DNA from: an uncultured Acidobacteriia bacterium
GTDB taxonomy: Bacteria; Acidobacteriota; Terriglobia; Bryobacterales; Bryobacteraceae
Assembly: GCA_903825445.1 (NCBI GenBank)
Contig: CAIKAS010000268.1
Coordinates: 1 to 64,000, forward strand
Direction: 5' to 3'
Length of the DNA stretch: 64,000 nt
Under the pieces are notes generated by a model, which did not search any database, was not told the origin of the DNA, and saw only the letters and a program-made list of their open reading frames with translations. The translations under genes and the position numbers were made by a program. This document shows positions 15,837 to 26,800 of this stretch, piece after piece; positions within the stretch are counted from its first letter, which is position 1; each line of letters begins with the position of its first letter.

Positions 15837-16795
15837 AACTGTTTGAGCACCCTGAGTTTGAACAGGCTATTGTCCGCGCCGCCGAGCATTTCCGGGGGCA
15901 GGGGCTCAGGGCGGCCATTATCGAGAAAGACTACTACGTTACCGAGGCGCTCCGGATCGTCAGCGTCACCGCCGGCGACAAGGTCATCTTCAAGGGCGGC
16001 ACAAGCCTCTCGAAAGGCTGGAATCTGATCCAGCGTTTCTCGGAGGACATCGACCTTTTTCTCGATCCACTCGCCTTCGATCCGCCTCTGGGAAAGAACG
16101 CGATTGACCGCGAACTGAAGAAACTTCGCGACGCCGTTGGCAGACATCCCGCGCTTGACTACGTACCGGGCGAGAGCCAGACCATCGGTGGCTTCGGTCG
16201 CAGCGACCGTTTCGCCTACGAGCAGCGGTTCGGGGGACCAGGTGAAGTTGCCAATCGGGTGCTGGTTGAGGCCGGAACCGCCAGCGGACGTGAGCCGACA
16301 ACCGAAGTAACCCTTCATTCCCTACTGTCCCAATTTCTAAGCGAGACCGGTGTCTCGCTCGGCGCCGAGGACGAACAGGGATTCCCGATGCGGTTGCTGC
16401 ATTTCCGAAGAACGTTCGTGGAGAAAATGTTCGCCATCCACGCCAAGGTCGAATTGCTGAAGCGCGAAGGCCAGCCACTGGGGACGTACGCCCGTCACTA
16501 CTACGACCTGTTCCAGTTGGCGGCGCAGCCGGAGGTGCTCGCAATGCTGAAGTCAGAAGAATACGGGCACATCAAGGCGGATTACGACCGCGTGAGCCGG
16601 ACACATTTTGCGAGGAACTATTTCGCTCCCGCAGAAATGCGCTTTCTGCGAAGCGAAGCCCTATTTCCGGCGGGTGATCTGGCCGCGGTGCTCGGCGCGG
16701 AATACGTTAAACAATGCCGGATGCTTTGTTATGGAACACCACCTTTGTGGGAGGAAGTCATGGCCCGGTTTCAAGGCCTTCGCGACTTGCTTTAA
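15833..16795 (+). CDS. AbiEii-type nucleotidyltransferase toxin
   Basis: The 320-aa product carries the signature of AbiEii/AbiGii toxins: IIEKDYYVTEALR, then the nucleotidyltransferase core FKGGTSLSKGWNLIQRFSED followed by IDLFLDP. That core supplies the GS(x)9-11DxD-type metal-binding site (SEDIDLF). Later segments FRRTFVEKMFAIHAKVELL and ARHYYDLFQLA match the family's helical C-terminal half. Known members transfer nucleotides to tRNA ends or GTP and halt growth, aborting phage infection or stabilising the element. The gene is coupled to its antitoxin by an ATGA overlap. The key residues appear intact, so it should be active. Confidence 0.88.
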   Translation: MKLFEHPEFEQAIVRAAEHFRGQGLRAAIIEKDYYVTEALRIVSVTAGDKVIFKGGTSLSKGWNLIQRFSEDIDLFLDPLAFDPPLGKNAIDRELKKLRDAVGRHPALDYVPGESQTIGGFGRSDRFAYEQRFGGPGEVANRVLVEAGTASGREPTTEVTLHSLLSQFLSETGVSLGAEDEQGFPMRLLHFRRTFVEKMFAIHAKVELLKREGQPLGTYARHYYDLFQLAAQPEVLAMLKSEEYGHIKADYDRVSRTHFARNYFAPAEMRFLRSEALFPAGDLAAVLGAEYVKQCRMLCYGTPPLWEEVMARFQGLRDLL

Positions 16796-16984
16796 TCTCG
16801 CTGGCAGGGCTCGTTTAGGCGCATGGCAGGAGCAAATCAGACGCGAGCAGCCCGGACTGCGCAGGGCGGAGCAAGTGCTTACGTAACAATCATTTATAGC
16901 GCTCGATTGATCTGCACGGCGGCGCTTGCGGAATCCAGTGTGCCTATATACTCTTTATGTCGGGTTTTTGCAGGGCAGAGCTAT

Positions 16985-17401
16985 ATGCGGACAAAGAGGA
17001 CATTGCGCGAGAAGATCGAGACACGTATCGCCAGGAAACGGGGCGACGACGTTTTCCTGACGCGAGAGTTCCGCGATCTGAGCGGCGAGGATCAGGTCTT
17101 ACGGGCGCTGCGTGGCCTCGTCAGAGAGAAGCGGCTGGTCCGGCTCGGTTATGGCGTTTATGGTCGCGCTGTGGTCTCGCGACTTTCTGGTGAGCCAATC
17201 CTTTACAGCCGGAGCGGATTTCTCGGTGCCGCGCGCCAGGCGCTCACCAAACTTGGTGTCACCTGGGAGCCAACAACTGCCGAACAGGCCTATAATGAAG
17301 GCCGTTCCACACAAATACCGGTCAATCCGGTCGTGCGGGTAAGGGGACGCTTTTCCCGCCGCCTGAGAGACGGCAGTCAGGAACTCATTCTTGAGCGATA
17401 A
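16985..17401 (+). CDS. orphan AbiEi/DUF6088-type protein
   Basis: The 138-aa product is a short relative of the antitoxin at 15087. It has the same winged-helix layout: FLTREFRDLSGEDQVLRALR, then GLVREKRLVRLGYGVYGR. It then has a truncated second domain with LTKLGVTWEP and an Arg-rich RVRGRFSRRLRDG. No toxin gene follows; the next gene, 93 bases on, is the Hma-like helicase. The ATG at 16985 is chosen because the residues before it do not resemble the family. It may be a regulator of the downstream defence operon or a remnant antitoxin that blocks other AbiEii toxins. Confidence 0.7.
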   Translation: MRTKRTLREKIETRIARKRGDDVFLTREFRDLSGEDQVLRALRGLVREKRLVRLGYGVYGRAVVSRLSGEPILYSRSGFLGAARQALTKLGVTWEPTTAEQAYNEGRSTQIPVNPVVRVRGRFSRRLRDGSQELILER

Positions 17402-17494
17402 TAGACCTTTTCAGTACAGTTCGAATCTGCTTCACGGCACGGTGTCCCCCGACTATTGTGGAACCCATTTTGCTGCCACCGGAACACCGAAACC

Positions 17495-20400
17495 ATGACT
17501 CAACTCGAAGACCTTCAGCCAACAGCGGCAGTCAGAGGAATTCTGCCCGACCAGGTCGTTACCGTCGTCAGCGTTCAGTGGTTCGGTTCAGAAGCGCTGG
17601 AACTGACCTATAAGGGGGCTTCTGGACGGGTCGCCAACGAGTTGTTGTATCGCCATGACGAGCCGCGGCTTCAGGTCCTGGAGCATGGCCGACCGTGGAG
17701 TTTCGACGGGGACGGGCATTTGTTCCGCCTGGTTTCGGAGGCGCATCGCATCCGTCTGGCGCATCTTTTTGACCCGGTGCTCGCGGTACACACGTCGCTG
17801 GTCGAGCCTCTCCCGCATCAGATCACGGCCGTGTACGAGGCGATGCTCCCGCGTCAGCCTCTCCGCTTTCTGCTGGCCGATGATCCGGGTGCCGGGAAAA
17901 CCATCATGGCCGGGCTGCTCATCAAAGAATTAATCGCACGCGGCGACCTTCAGCGATGTCTCATCGTGTGCCCCGGCAGTCTTGCTGAACAGTGGCAAGA
18001 CGAGTTGTATCGCCGGTTCCACCTTTCGTTCGAGATTCTGACGAATGACAAGCTCGAAGCATCACGAACCGGAAACTGGTTCCTCGAAAACAACCTCATC
18101 ATTGCCCGGCTCGATAAACTCTCTCGCAACGAAGATGTGCAGCACAAGCTGGAGGCCCCGGAATGCCGTTGGGACCTGGTCGTGTGCGACGAGGCCCACA
18201 AGCTTTCAGCCACGTTCTTCGGAGGCGAAGTCAAATACACCAAGCGTTATCACCTCGGCCAGCTTCTCTCGGGGTTGACGCGGCATTTCCTGCTCATGAC
18301 CGCGACCCCTCATAACGGGAAAGAAGAAGACTTTCAGCTCTTCATGGCGCTGCTGGACGGCGACCGATTTGAGGGCCGCTTCCGTGACGGCGTCCATCAA
18401 GCGGATACCTCCGATCTAATGCGCCGGATGGTGAAAGAGAATCTGCTCAAGTTCGACGGTACGCCGCTTTTCCCTGAGCGCATTGCCTATACCGTCCCGT
18501 ACAAGCTTTCTCCGGATGAAGCGCGACTATATAAGGAAGTAACGGACTACGTCCGCGAGGAGTTCAATCGCGCTGAGGCGCTTGCCAACGATAAGCGAGC
18601 AGGGACTGTCGGCTTCGCGCTCACTATTCTTCAGCGGCGGCTTGCTTCGTCGCCAGAAGCGATTTACCAGTCCCTGCACCGGCGTAGCGAACGGCTGCAG
18701 AAGCGCCTGCGCGAGCTCGAATTGCTGCAACGAGGAGCAGTGGCTGAATTTATCGCCACTGCAACTCCGGTGCTCGATGACGAAGATGTGGAGGACCTTG
18801 AGGAAGCGCCGGACAATGAGGTCGAAGCAGCCGAGGAGGAGATCCTCGATCAGGCGACTGCGGCGCGAACGATTGGCGAACTCAAAGCTGAAATCGAGAC
18901 GCTCGGCCGTCTGGAAGCGCTTGCGCTCGGCGTCCGCCGTAGTGGCGAGGACCGCAAATGGAAAGAGCTCGCCAGTCTCCTCAGCGAGATCTTCGCGGCT
19001 ACGAGGGATGCTGACGACAAAGTAGGCGAGGATTTCAGCACCGCCAAAGACATTCCACTGCCGAAGCCTTCGCCCCATCAAAAGCTTGTGGTCTTCACGG
19101 AGCATCGCGATACGCTTACGTACCTCCAGCGGAATGTCACCACTTTGCGCGGACGTGCTGAGGCGGTTGTCGTGATCCACGGGGGCATGGGCCGCGAGGA
19201 GCGAATGAAGGCTCAGGAGTCGTTCAAGCACGACCCGGAAGTGAACGTGCTGATTGCGACGGACGCTGCAGGAGAAGGCATTAACCTCCAGCGCGCCCAC
19301 CTCATGGTCAATTACGATCTCCCGTGGAACCCCAATCGGCTGGAACAGCGTTTTGGTCGCATCCATCGCATCGGGCAAACTGAAGTATGTCACCTGTGGA
19401 ATCTGGTGGCTGAGGAAACCCGTGAAGGCGACGTGTACCGCACGTTGCTGGAGAAGTTGGAGCAGGCGCGGCAGTCACTCGGCGGACAGGTCTTCGACGT
19501 ACTCGGCAGATTGCAATTCGAGGGTCGGTCGCTGCGCGAGCTGCTTATCGAGGCGGTCCGCTATGGTGACCGGCCGGATGTGCAAGCTCGACTCACTTTT
19601 GCAGTCGCGGACGCGGCGCGACGTTCGCACCTTCAGGAGTTGCTCGAAGAGCGCGCTCTGGCGCACGATGTGATGGACGCGAGCCGAGTTGCCCGTGTGC
19701 GGGAAGACATGGAGCGCGCCGAAGCCCGCCGACTGCAACCGCATTATGTTGAGTCATTTTTCCTCGAAGCATTCAGCCAGCTCGGTGGTACGGTGCGGCA
19801 GCGTGAATCGCGCCGGTACGAGGTCACTCATGTTCCGGCGCCGGTTCGCAACCGTGATCGCCTGATCGGTACAGGTGAACCAGTGTTGCCACGCTACGAG
19901 CGCATAGCCTTCGAAAAGCATTTAATTGCGCCGCAAGGCCAACCCTTGGCCGCGTTTATTTGCCCCGGTCACCCTCTGTTGGATGCCACGCTCGACCTGA
20001 CGCTCGATCGCCACCGCGATCTCCTGCGCCGTGGCACGGTTCTGGTTGACGAACGCGATCCCGGCACGACCCCACGCGTTCTCTTCTATCTGGAACACGC
20101 CATTCAAGACGCGAGTGTCCTCAAGAATGGGGATCGCCGAACAATCTCGAAGCAAATGCTCTATGTGGAATTGGATTCCGCTGGTCGGGCTCGTCATCTG
20201 CACTACGCGCCTTATCTCGACTACCGCCCCCTGCTGTCCGACGATCCGACGGTCGATGTTCTACTGGCCCGCACTGAGAGCGCCTGGATAACGCGACATC
20301 TTGAGCAGAAGGCACTGGCGCACGCCATCGCCGAGGTCGTGCCGGAACATCTTCAGGAAGTGAAAGAACGGCGTATCGCCTGGATCGACAAGGCCCGCGT

Positions 20401-21070
20401 CGCGGTCAAGGACAGGCTGACCAAGGAAATCGGTTACTGGGACCATCGCGCACAGGATCTGAAGCTTCAGGAGCAGGCGGGTAAACCTAATGCGCGCCTC
20501 AACTCCCAGGAGGCGACCCGCCGCGCCGATGATTTGCAGGCTCGCCTTCATAGGAGAATGGCGGACCTCGATCTCGAAGGCCAGGTATCGGCGCTGCCGC
20601 CGGTTGCACTCGGCGGTTTCGTAGTAGTGCCGGCCGGACTGATTGCGAAAATGACGGGCAGACCGCTGGCCCAGTCCACCCAAGCCGTAGATACCCAGGT
20701 CTCCGCGGCACGCGCTCGGGCCGCCGTCATGGAGGTCGAACGCCAACTGGGTTTCGAGCCGGCCGACCGCGAATACGAGAAGCTCGGATACGACATCGAA
20801 AGCCGCGACGTAAAAACTGGCAGGATGCGGTTCCTCGAAGTGAAGGGTCGCATCTCGGGAGCGGCAACTATCACAGTCACGAAGAACGAGATTCTCTATT
20901 CCCTGAACAAGCCTGAGGATTTCATCCTCGCCATCGTCGAATTCCTGGATGGCCATTCGCACCGCGTACACTACGTGCGGCGACCTTTCCAAAGGGAACC
21001 GGACTTTGGAGTAACGAGCGTAAATTACGACTTTTCAGATCTCCTGACACGCGCTGAGAACCCCGCATGA
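17495..21070 (+). CDS. Hma-like defence helicase, SNF2 family with DUF3883
   Basis: The 1,191-aa product is a two-lobed SNF2 ATPase. Walker A is ADDPGAGKTIMAG (about residue 128), the DEAH box VVCDEAHK (about 230), motif III LLMTATPHNG, and C-terminal lobe motifs are TDAAGEGINLQRAHLMVNYD and RFGRIHRIGQ. An acidic coiled-coil linker separates the lobes. The last 100 residues (YEKLGYDIESRD, then MRFLEVKGRISG) form a DUF3883 domain, a nuclease-like fold with E-x-K. The partner genes are a DUF1156 methylase and a DUF499 ATPase, the set catalogued as Hma (helicase-methylase-ATPase); the helicase also resembles DISARM DrmD. It probably discriminates or processes unmodified phage DNA. Confidence 0.85.
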   Translation: MTQLEDLQPTAAVRGILPDQVVTVVSVQWFGSEALELTYKGASGRVANELLYRHDEPRLQVLEHGRPWSFDGDGHLFRLVSEAHRIRLAHLFDPVLAVHTSLVEPLPHQITAVYEAMLPRQPLRFLLADDPGAGKTIMAGLLIKELIARGDLQRCLIVCPGSLAEQWQDELYRRFHLSFEILTNDKLEASRTGNWFLENNLIIARLDKLSRNEDVQHKLEAPECRWDLVVCDEAHKLSATFFGGEVKYTKRYHLGQLLSGLTRHFLLMTATPHNGKEEDFQLFMALLDGDRFEGRFRDGVHQADTSDLMRRMVKENLLKFDGTPLFPERIAYTVPYKLSPDEARLYKEVTDYVREEFNRAEALANDKRAGTVGFALTILQRRLASSPEAIYQSLHRRSERLQKRLRELELLQRGAVAEFIATATPVLDDEDVEDLEEAPDNEVEAAEEEILDQATAARTIGELKAEIETLGRLEALALGVRRSGEDRKWKELASLLSEIFAATRDADDKVGEDFSTAKDIPLPKPSPHQKLVVFTEHRDTLTYLQRNVTTLRGRAEAVVVIHGGMGREERMKAQESFKHDPEVNVLIATDAAGEGINLQRAHLMVNYDLPWNPNRLEQRFGRIHRIGQTEVCHLWNLVAEETREGDVYRTLLEKLEQARQSLGGQVFDVLGRLQFEGRSLRELLIEAVRYGDRPDVQARLTFAVADAARRSHLQELLEERALAHDVMDASRVARVREDMERAEARRLQPHYVESFFLEAFSQLGGTVRQRESRRYEVTHVPAPVRNRDRLIGTGEPVLPRYERIAFEKHLIAPQGQPLAAFICPGHPLLDATLDLTLDRHRDLLRRGTVLVDERDPGTTPRVLFYLEHAIQDASVLKNGDRRTISKQMLYVELDSAGRARHLHYAPYLDYRPLLSDDPTVDVLLARTESAWITRHLEQKALAHAIAEVVPEHLQEVKERRIAWIDKARVAVKDRLTKEIGYWDHRAQDLKLQEQAGKPNARLNSQEATRRADDLQARLHRRMADLDLEGQVSALPPVALGGFVVVPAGLIAKMTGRPLAQSTQAVDTQVSAARARAAVMEVERQLGFEPADREYEKLGYDIESRDVKTGRMRFLEVKGRISGAATITVTKNEILYSLNKPEDFILAIVEFLDGHSHRVHYVRRPFQREPDFGVTSVNYDFSDLLTRAENPA

Positions 21071-21086
21071 AAGAAATGAACAGTCG

Positions 21087-23846
21087 ATGACCTCAAAGAA
21101 GAAACTCATTGAAGTCGCTCTGCCGCTCCCGGAGATCAACGATGCTTCGGCTTATGACAAGATGCCCGGCATTGGACCGCACCCAAAGGGAATCCACCAG
21201 TGGTGGGCGCGCCTGCCATTACCGACTGCCCGCGCCGTTCTCTTCGCCTCCATTGTCGATGATCCAAGCGCCCATCCCGAGAAGTGGCCGACGGAAGAGG
21301 CGCAGAATGCGGAACGTGAGCGGCTTTTCGAAATTATCCGCAAACTAATGGGCAAGAGGATGCACGAGCATTCTGAGGTCTATGCCGAGGCGCATTCAGA
21401 GATGCTCAAGCATTCAGCGGAAAGCCTGCCTACGGTATTAGATCCTTTCGCCGGGGGCGGCTCAATTCCACTGGAAGCGCAGAGGCTTGGTCTATCGGCG
21501 CGAGCAAATGACCTCAATCCCATTGCCGTGCTTATCAATAAAGCGTTGTTGCAAATTGTGCCAACATGGGCCGATCATGCTCCGGTTCACCCCGTGGCCC
21601 GGAACAATCCGTTGCTGTCGGGCTCGTGGAATGGTGTCAAGGGGATAGCGGAAGATGTTCGGTTGTATGCCGGATGGATTCTTGCTGAAGCTCGCGAGAA
21701 CCTAATCGGTATGTATCCAAAGGGTCCCGGAGGAATCAATGCTGTGGCGTGGCTCTGGTGTCGAACCGTAGCGAGCCCTGACCCCGCGTGCCGCGGCACT
21801 CATGTTCCTCTGCTTCGGTCCTTAAAGATAGGAAAGAAGGATGCGGGGGCAGTATGGCTAAAGCCGGTTGTGAATCGTGAGGCCAATGAGTGGTCCTTCC
21901 AGATTGCCGATAGCAAACCAGCAATTACCGCAACGGTCGGTCGTCGCGGAGGAACCTGCATTATTAGTGGTGCGCCGATTCCGCTTGAATACATAAGGAC
22001 TGAAGGAAAAGGAGGACGATTAGGTCTTCGGCTCCTAGCGGTCGTCGGCGACGGCCGAAGGTACGTCTGTGCTGACGAATGGCCGGAGCCCGCTCGCCTA
22101 CCTGGCTCCTCATCAGATGTGGTTACTGAAATGATGCCGCATAACCCGTTTGCCGTACGACCACCGCTCTATGGCTTCGAACGTTTCTGCGATGTATTCA
22201 CGGACCGGCAGATCCGCTCGTTGAGCGTATTAAGCGACCTTGTTACGGCAGCGCGAGCGCGGGTTCTTAGTGACGCTCAATCGGTTCTCGATTCTGCCAG
22301 TGCGTCCGCCTATTCGGATGCGGTAACGACTTTCTTGGCCTTCATATTAGATCGTTGTGTTGATTTTAATAATTCGCTTTGCCGCTGGTCGTCTTCGAAC
22401 CAAAAGGTCATGAGCACATTCGGTCGACAGGCCATACCGATGATCTGGGATTTCGCCGAAGCCAATATTTTGGCCGAGTCCGTCGGCAGCTGGAGCGCAT
22501 GTAGCGACTACGTCGCCAAATGTATCGAAGTGGCGTTGGTTGGCAGAAACGCTCCGGGCAGGGTAGATCATGCGGATGCGGGCGAGCCCATTGCGGGTTC
22601 CTCGCAGTTGTTGGTGAGTACCGATCCGCCCTACTACAATAATGTGGACTATTCCGATCTCAGCGACTTCTTCTACGTCTGGCTCCGCCGCGCGCTGGCT
22701 CCGATATACCCCGGTTTGTTCAACACCGTATTGACGCCAAAGGTGAAAGAACTCGTTGCATCGCCCTACCGATTTGATGGAGATAAGTCTGCGGCTCGTG
22801 ATCACTTCGAAAGTGGCTTTCGTACCGTGTTCAGTGGCCTCCGAGGTCATCTTGATGAGCGGTTCCCGATGACGGTCTACTACGCTTTTAAACAATCTGA
22901 TGACGAGGATGAGGCGGACGAAGATGACGGCTCCACAGACACGACGACGGGGTGGGAGACTCTGCTTGAGGCACTAGTTGGATCAGGGTTTCGGATTACT
23001 GCTACTTGGCCTGTTCGAGCGTCTCAAAAGTGGCGGCAGATGTCGATGGGTATGAATGCCCTGGCGTCTTACATAGTGCTCGCGTGTCGTCAACGCCCGG
23101 CTGACGCTCCCCAGACTGATCGCCGCTCGTTTGTCGCCGAACTCAAGCAAGAACTCCCCTCAGCTTTACGCCATTTACAGCAGGGCAATATTGCCCCAGT
23201 CGATTTCGCGCAGGCCGCCATTGGTCCCGGCATGGCGATTTACTCCCAGTACAGGCGAATCTTGGAGAGCAGCGGAAATCCGATGACGGTCCGTACCGCG
23301 CTATCTCTCATAAACCAGACACTGACGGAGGTCCTCTCTGAGCAGCAGGACGAATTTGATGCTCAGACGCGCTGGGCGATACCGTGGTTTGAGCAGCACG
23401 GTTTTGACGAAGGAGAGTTTGGGGATGCCGAGTTGCTCAGCAAGGCTAAAGTAACGACTCTCGCTGCACTACAACACTCGGGACTGGTTCATTCCAAGGC
23501 GGGAAAGGTTAGGCTTGTTCGTCCGGAAGAATTATCGGCGAGTTGGGACCCTACGGCTACGAAGCAATTGACTGTCTGGGGAATGACCCATCATTTACTC
23601 CGGCTGTACTTCCATGAAAAAGCAGGTGACGTAGCGACGGCCGCGTTGCTAGCCAAGCTCGGTAGCTACGGAGATATGGCTCGGGATCTCGCTTATCAAC
23701 TCTTCCACGTGTGTGAAAAAAAGAAACGACCGCAGGAGGCCTTGGCGTACAACGCGCTCGTTCTTGGCTGGCCAGAGATTGCGCGCCTGGCGCGCGAGGG
23801 CGCAACGCACCAGGTGTCTCAGACGGAAATGTTCGATCAGGAGTAA
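21087..23846 (+). CDS. Hma-like DNA methylase (DUF1156)
   Basis: The 919-aa product opens with the DUF1156 segment (PHPKGIHQWWARLPLPTARA). It has SAM-binding motif I in VLDPFAGGGSIPLEAQRLGL (about residue 118), and the catalytic DPPYYNNVDYSDLSDFFYVW tetrapeptide region near residue 513. The order is that of beta-class N6-adenine methylases, with a large insertion between the motifs. It would mark host DNA or sense non-self DNA. The gene starts 16 bases after the helicase stop and ends 3 bases before the ATPase start, a tight operon. The C-terminal 300 residues (TRWAIPWFEQHGFDEGEFG) are typical of this family. The catalytic residues look intact. Confidence 0.87.
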   Translation: MTSKKKLIEVALPLPEINDASAYDKMPGIGPHPKGIHQWWARLPLPTARAVLFASIVDDPSAHPEKWPTEEAQNAERERLFEIIRKLMGKRMHEHSEVYAEAHSEMLKHSAESLPTVLDPFAGGGSIPLEAQRLGLSARANDLNPIAVLINKALLQIVPTWADHAPVHPVARNNPLLSGSWNGVKGIAEDVRLYAGWILAEARENLIGMYPKGPGGINAVAWLWCRTVASPDPACRGTHVPLLRSLKIGKKDAGAVWLKPVVNREANEWSFQIADSKPAITATVGRRGGTCIISGAPIPLEYIRTEGKGGRLGLRLLAVVGDGRRYVCADEWPEPARLPGSSSDVVTEMMPHNPFAVRPPLYGFERFCDVFTDRQIRSLSVLSDLVTAARARVLSDAQSVLDSASASAYSDAVTTFLAFILDRCVDFNNSLCRWSSSNQKVMSTFGRQAIPMIWDFAEANILAESVGSWSACSDYVAKCIEVALVGRNAPGRVDHADAGEPIAGSSQLLVSTDPPYYNNVDYSDLSDFFYVWLRRALAPIYPGLFNTVLTPKVKELVASPYRFDGDKSAARDHFESGFRTVFSGLRGHLDERFPMTVYYAFKQSDDEDEADEDDGSTDTTTGWETLLEALVGSGFRITATWPVRASQKWRQMSMGMNALASYIVLACRQRPADAPQTDRRSFVAELKQELPSALRHLQQGNIAPVDFAQAAIGPGMAIYSQYRRILESSGNPMTVRTALSLINQTLTEVLSEQQDEFDAQTRWAIPWFEQHGFDEGEFGDAELLSKAKVTTLAALQHSGLVHSKAGKVRLVRPEELSASWDPTATKQLTVWGMTHHLLRLYFHEKAGDVATAALLAKLGSYGDMARDLAYQLFHVCEKKKRPQEALAYNALVLGWPEIARLAREGATHQVSQTEMFDQE

Positions 23847-23849
23847 CCG

Positions 23850-26800
23850 ATGGCCATTACTAATCATGAACGTGTCGGGAAGGCGATGGAGCTTCTTAAG
23901 CAGGGGCTTGGCTCTTTTGTGGAGCGTGAGTTCACGAGCACGTACAAAGATAGATCAGGGGTTGAAGTCATCCGCTATCTCGGGGAAGACCGCCTATTGG
24001 CTAAGAAGGCCATAGGGGAATGGGACGCCGCCGCGCTATTGAAACTGATGTGGGAGGCATGGAACGATGTATTTCGTCGCACGTTAGGGCCCGCCGACCG
24101 CAGTCTCGTGAGCGAACTGCGCGACCTGCGCAATAAGTGGGCGCATCAGCAGACCTTTTCCAGCGACGACGCCTACCGGGCGTTTGATTCTGCTGGACGA
24201 CTCCTCGCAGCGGTTTCGGCACCGCAGTCGGATGAGATTGAAAAAATGAAGATGGAGTTGTTGCGACTGCGCTTCGACGAACAGGTGAGAAGCGAAAAGC
24301 GCAAGAGCGCGGGCACCGCCATCGAGAGCGCTACGGCGGCCAACTTGAAACCCTGGCGTGAAGTTGTAACTCCGCACAAGGACGTCGCAAGCGGTCGCTA
24401 TCAGCAGGCCGAGTTCGCCGCCGATCTCTGGCAGGTGCACATCGGTGAAGGGACGGATGAATACAAGAAACCCGTCGAATTCTTCCGGCGGACCTACCTC
24501 ACCGAGAGCCTCAAACAGATGTTGGTGGGAGCGGTGCGGCGCATCTCTGGCCAAGGGGGCGACCCCGTTGTCCAACTCCAGACCAACTTCGGCGGCGGCA
24601 AAACGCATTCGATGCTGGCGCTATATCATCTTTTCTCGGGCACTGCGCCGAGCGAACTGTCGGGTATCGACGCCATCATGCAGGAAGCAGGGGCCACCAA
24701 ACTTCCGGTAGCCAAGCGCGTGGTGTTGGTCGGTAATAAGATTTCGCCCGGCAATCCGGTCAAGAAATCGGACGGCACACTCGTGCGCACGCTTTGGGGC
24801 GAGCTCGCTTGGCAACTCGGCGGGAGAAAGGCTTTTGATCGCATTCGCGCCGACGATGAGATGGCCACGAGTCCGGGCCACGCCCTGCACGAACTCTTCG
24901 TCGAATACGGTCCTTGCCTCGTGTTGATCGACGAATGGGTAGCCTACGCACGTCAACTGCACGATCAGAGCGACCTTCCGGCAGGCGGATTTGAGACCCA
25001 ATTCACCTTCGCCCAGATCCTCACGGAGTCGGCGAAATCCGCACAGAATTGTCTACTGGTCATCAGTTTGCCCGCTTCGGACACCGGCACTTCTCCCCAC
25101 ACGCAGGCCGACGATGTAGAGGTCGGTGGCCAGCGCGGGCGGGAGGCTTTGGACAGGTTGCGTAATGTCGTCGGTCGGGTGGAGTCGTCATGGCGACCGG
25201 CGAGTGCAGAGGAGGGCTTCGAGATCGTGCGTCGCCGTCTGTTCGAGCCGCTCGCCGATGAAGCTCAATTTAAAGATCGCGACGTGGTGGCGCGCGCTTT
25301 CGCTGAACTTTACCGGACCCAGCACCAGGAGTTTCCGGCCGAGTGCCACGACGCCGACTACGAGAAACGGATTAGAGCAGCTTATCCGATCCACCCGGAA
25401 ATCTTTGACCGGCTCTACACCGACTGGTCCACGCTGGTGAAATTTCAGCGCACACGTGGTGTGCTTCGCCTGATGGCCGCCGTCATTCACAGCCTGTGGG
25501 AGAAGGGCGACAAGAATCCGCTGATCCTTCCCGCCAATATCCCTATTGACGATCCGCGTGTGCAGTTCGAGCTCACGCGATACCTCTCCGACAATTGGGT
25601 ACCGATCATCGAGAAGGATGTGGATGGTCCCAGTTCTCTGCCGTTGCGGCTCGACGGTGAAGTCCCAAACCTCGGCAAATTCGCGGCCTGCCGGCGAGTG
25701 GCGCGAACCATCTATCTCGGCTCTGCGCCCACGGCGGCGGCTGCCAACCGGGGAGTCGAGGATAGGCGCGTGAAGCTGGGGTGCGTAATGCCAGGAGAGT
25801 CTCCGGCGGTGTTCGGGGACGCGCTACGAAGACTGGCAGCGGCCGCTACCTACCTTTATCAGGACGGCCCGCGCTACTGGTACTCGACGCAACCCACGGT
25901 TACCAAACTCGCCGAGGACCGAGCTGAGCAACTCAAGCGAGATCCTGACAAGGTTGTGCAGGAACTGGACAAGCGCCTTCGATCTGACCTGCGCAAGATG
26001 GGTGAGTTCAAACGTGTCCACCCGATGCCAAGTACGAGTGCCGATGTGCCAGACGATCTTGATGCGCGGCTCGTCGTTCTCGATGTTGACCACGCGTACA
26101 GCAAGGAACCGGACAACGCCGCCGAGGCCGCGGCCAAAGCGATATTTGAGATGCGCGGTACGGCTCCCCGGATCTATCGGAATACCCTGGTGTTTCTCGC
26201 GGCTGACAAGACGCGATTGCAGGATTTGGACGAAGCTGTAAGAAAGTTCCTCGCCTGGGAATCCATACTCGATGAGCAGGGCAAGCTCGACCTTTCACCG
26301 CACCAGGTAAAGCAGGCTGAAACGCAAAAGAAAGCCGCGGATGGCGTTGTCACGGCGCGACTTCCAGAAACGTACCAGTGGTTGCTCGTCCCGACGCAGG
26401 AAAACCCGCAAGCGGCGGTAACGTGGCAGACGACCCGCCTCTCCGGCGGGGACGCGCTGGCGGAGCGTACCAGCAAGAAACTGGGCAAGGATGAATCGCT
26501 CATCGTCAATTTCGCGGCGTCGCGTCTTCGTATGGAAATGGACCGCGTGCCCTTGTGGCGCGGGAACCACGTCTCGATCAGGCAGCTGGTAGAAGACTTC
26601 GGCCGGTACCTTTATCTGCCACGTTTGCAGTCCAGCACTGTTCTCCTGAATTCCATTCGGGCCGGACTCGCGCTGTTGACATGGGAGAAAGACGCGTTCG
26701 CCTATGCAGAGAGCTACGACGAAACCGGAGCACGTTATCGGGGGCTGCGTCCTGGTGCTCAGGTTGACGTTTCGGTTGATGCGGGCTTGCTCGTGCTCCC

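Noticed and set aside
18527-19393. Minus-strand frame of 288 codons inside the Hma-like helicase
   Set aside because: It is antisense to the SNF2 lobes and has low-complexity translation. The plus-strand gene is certain.
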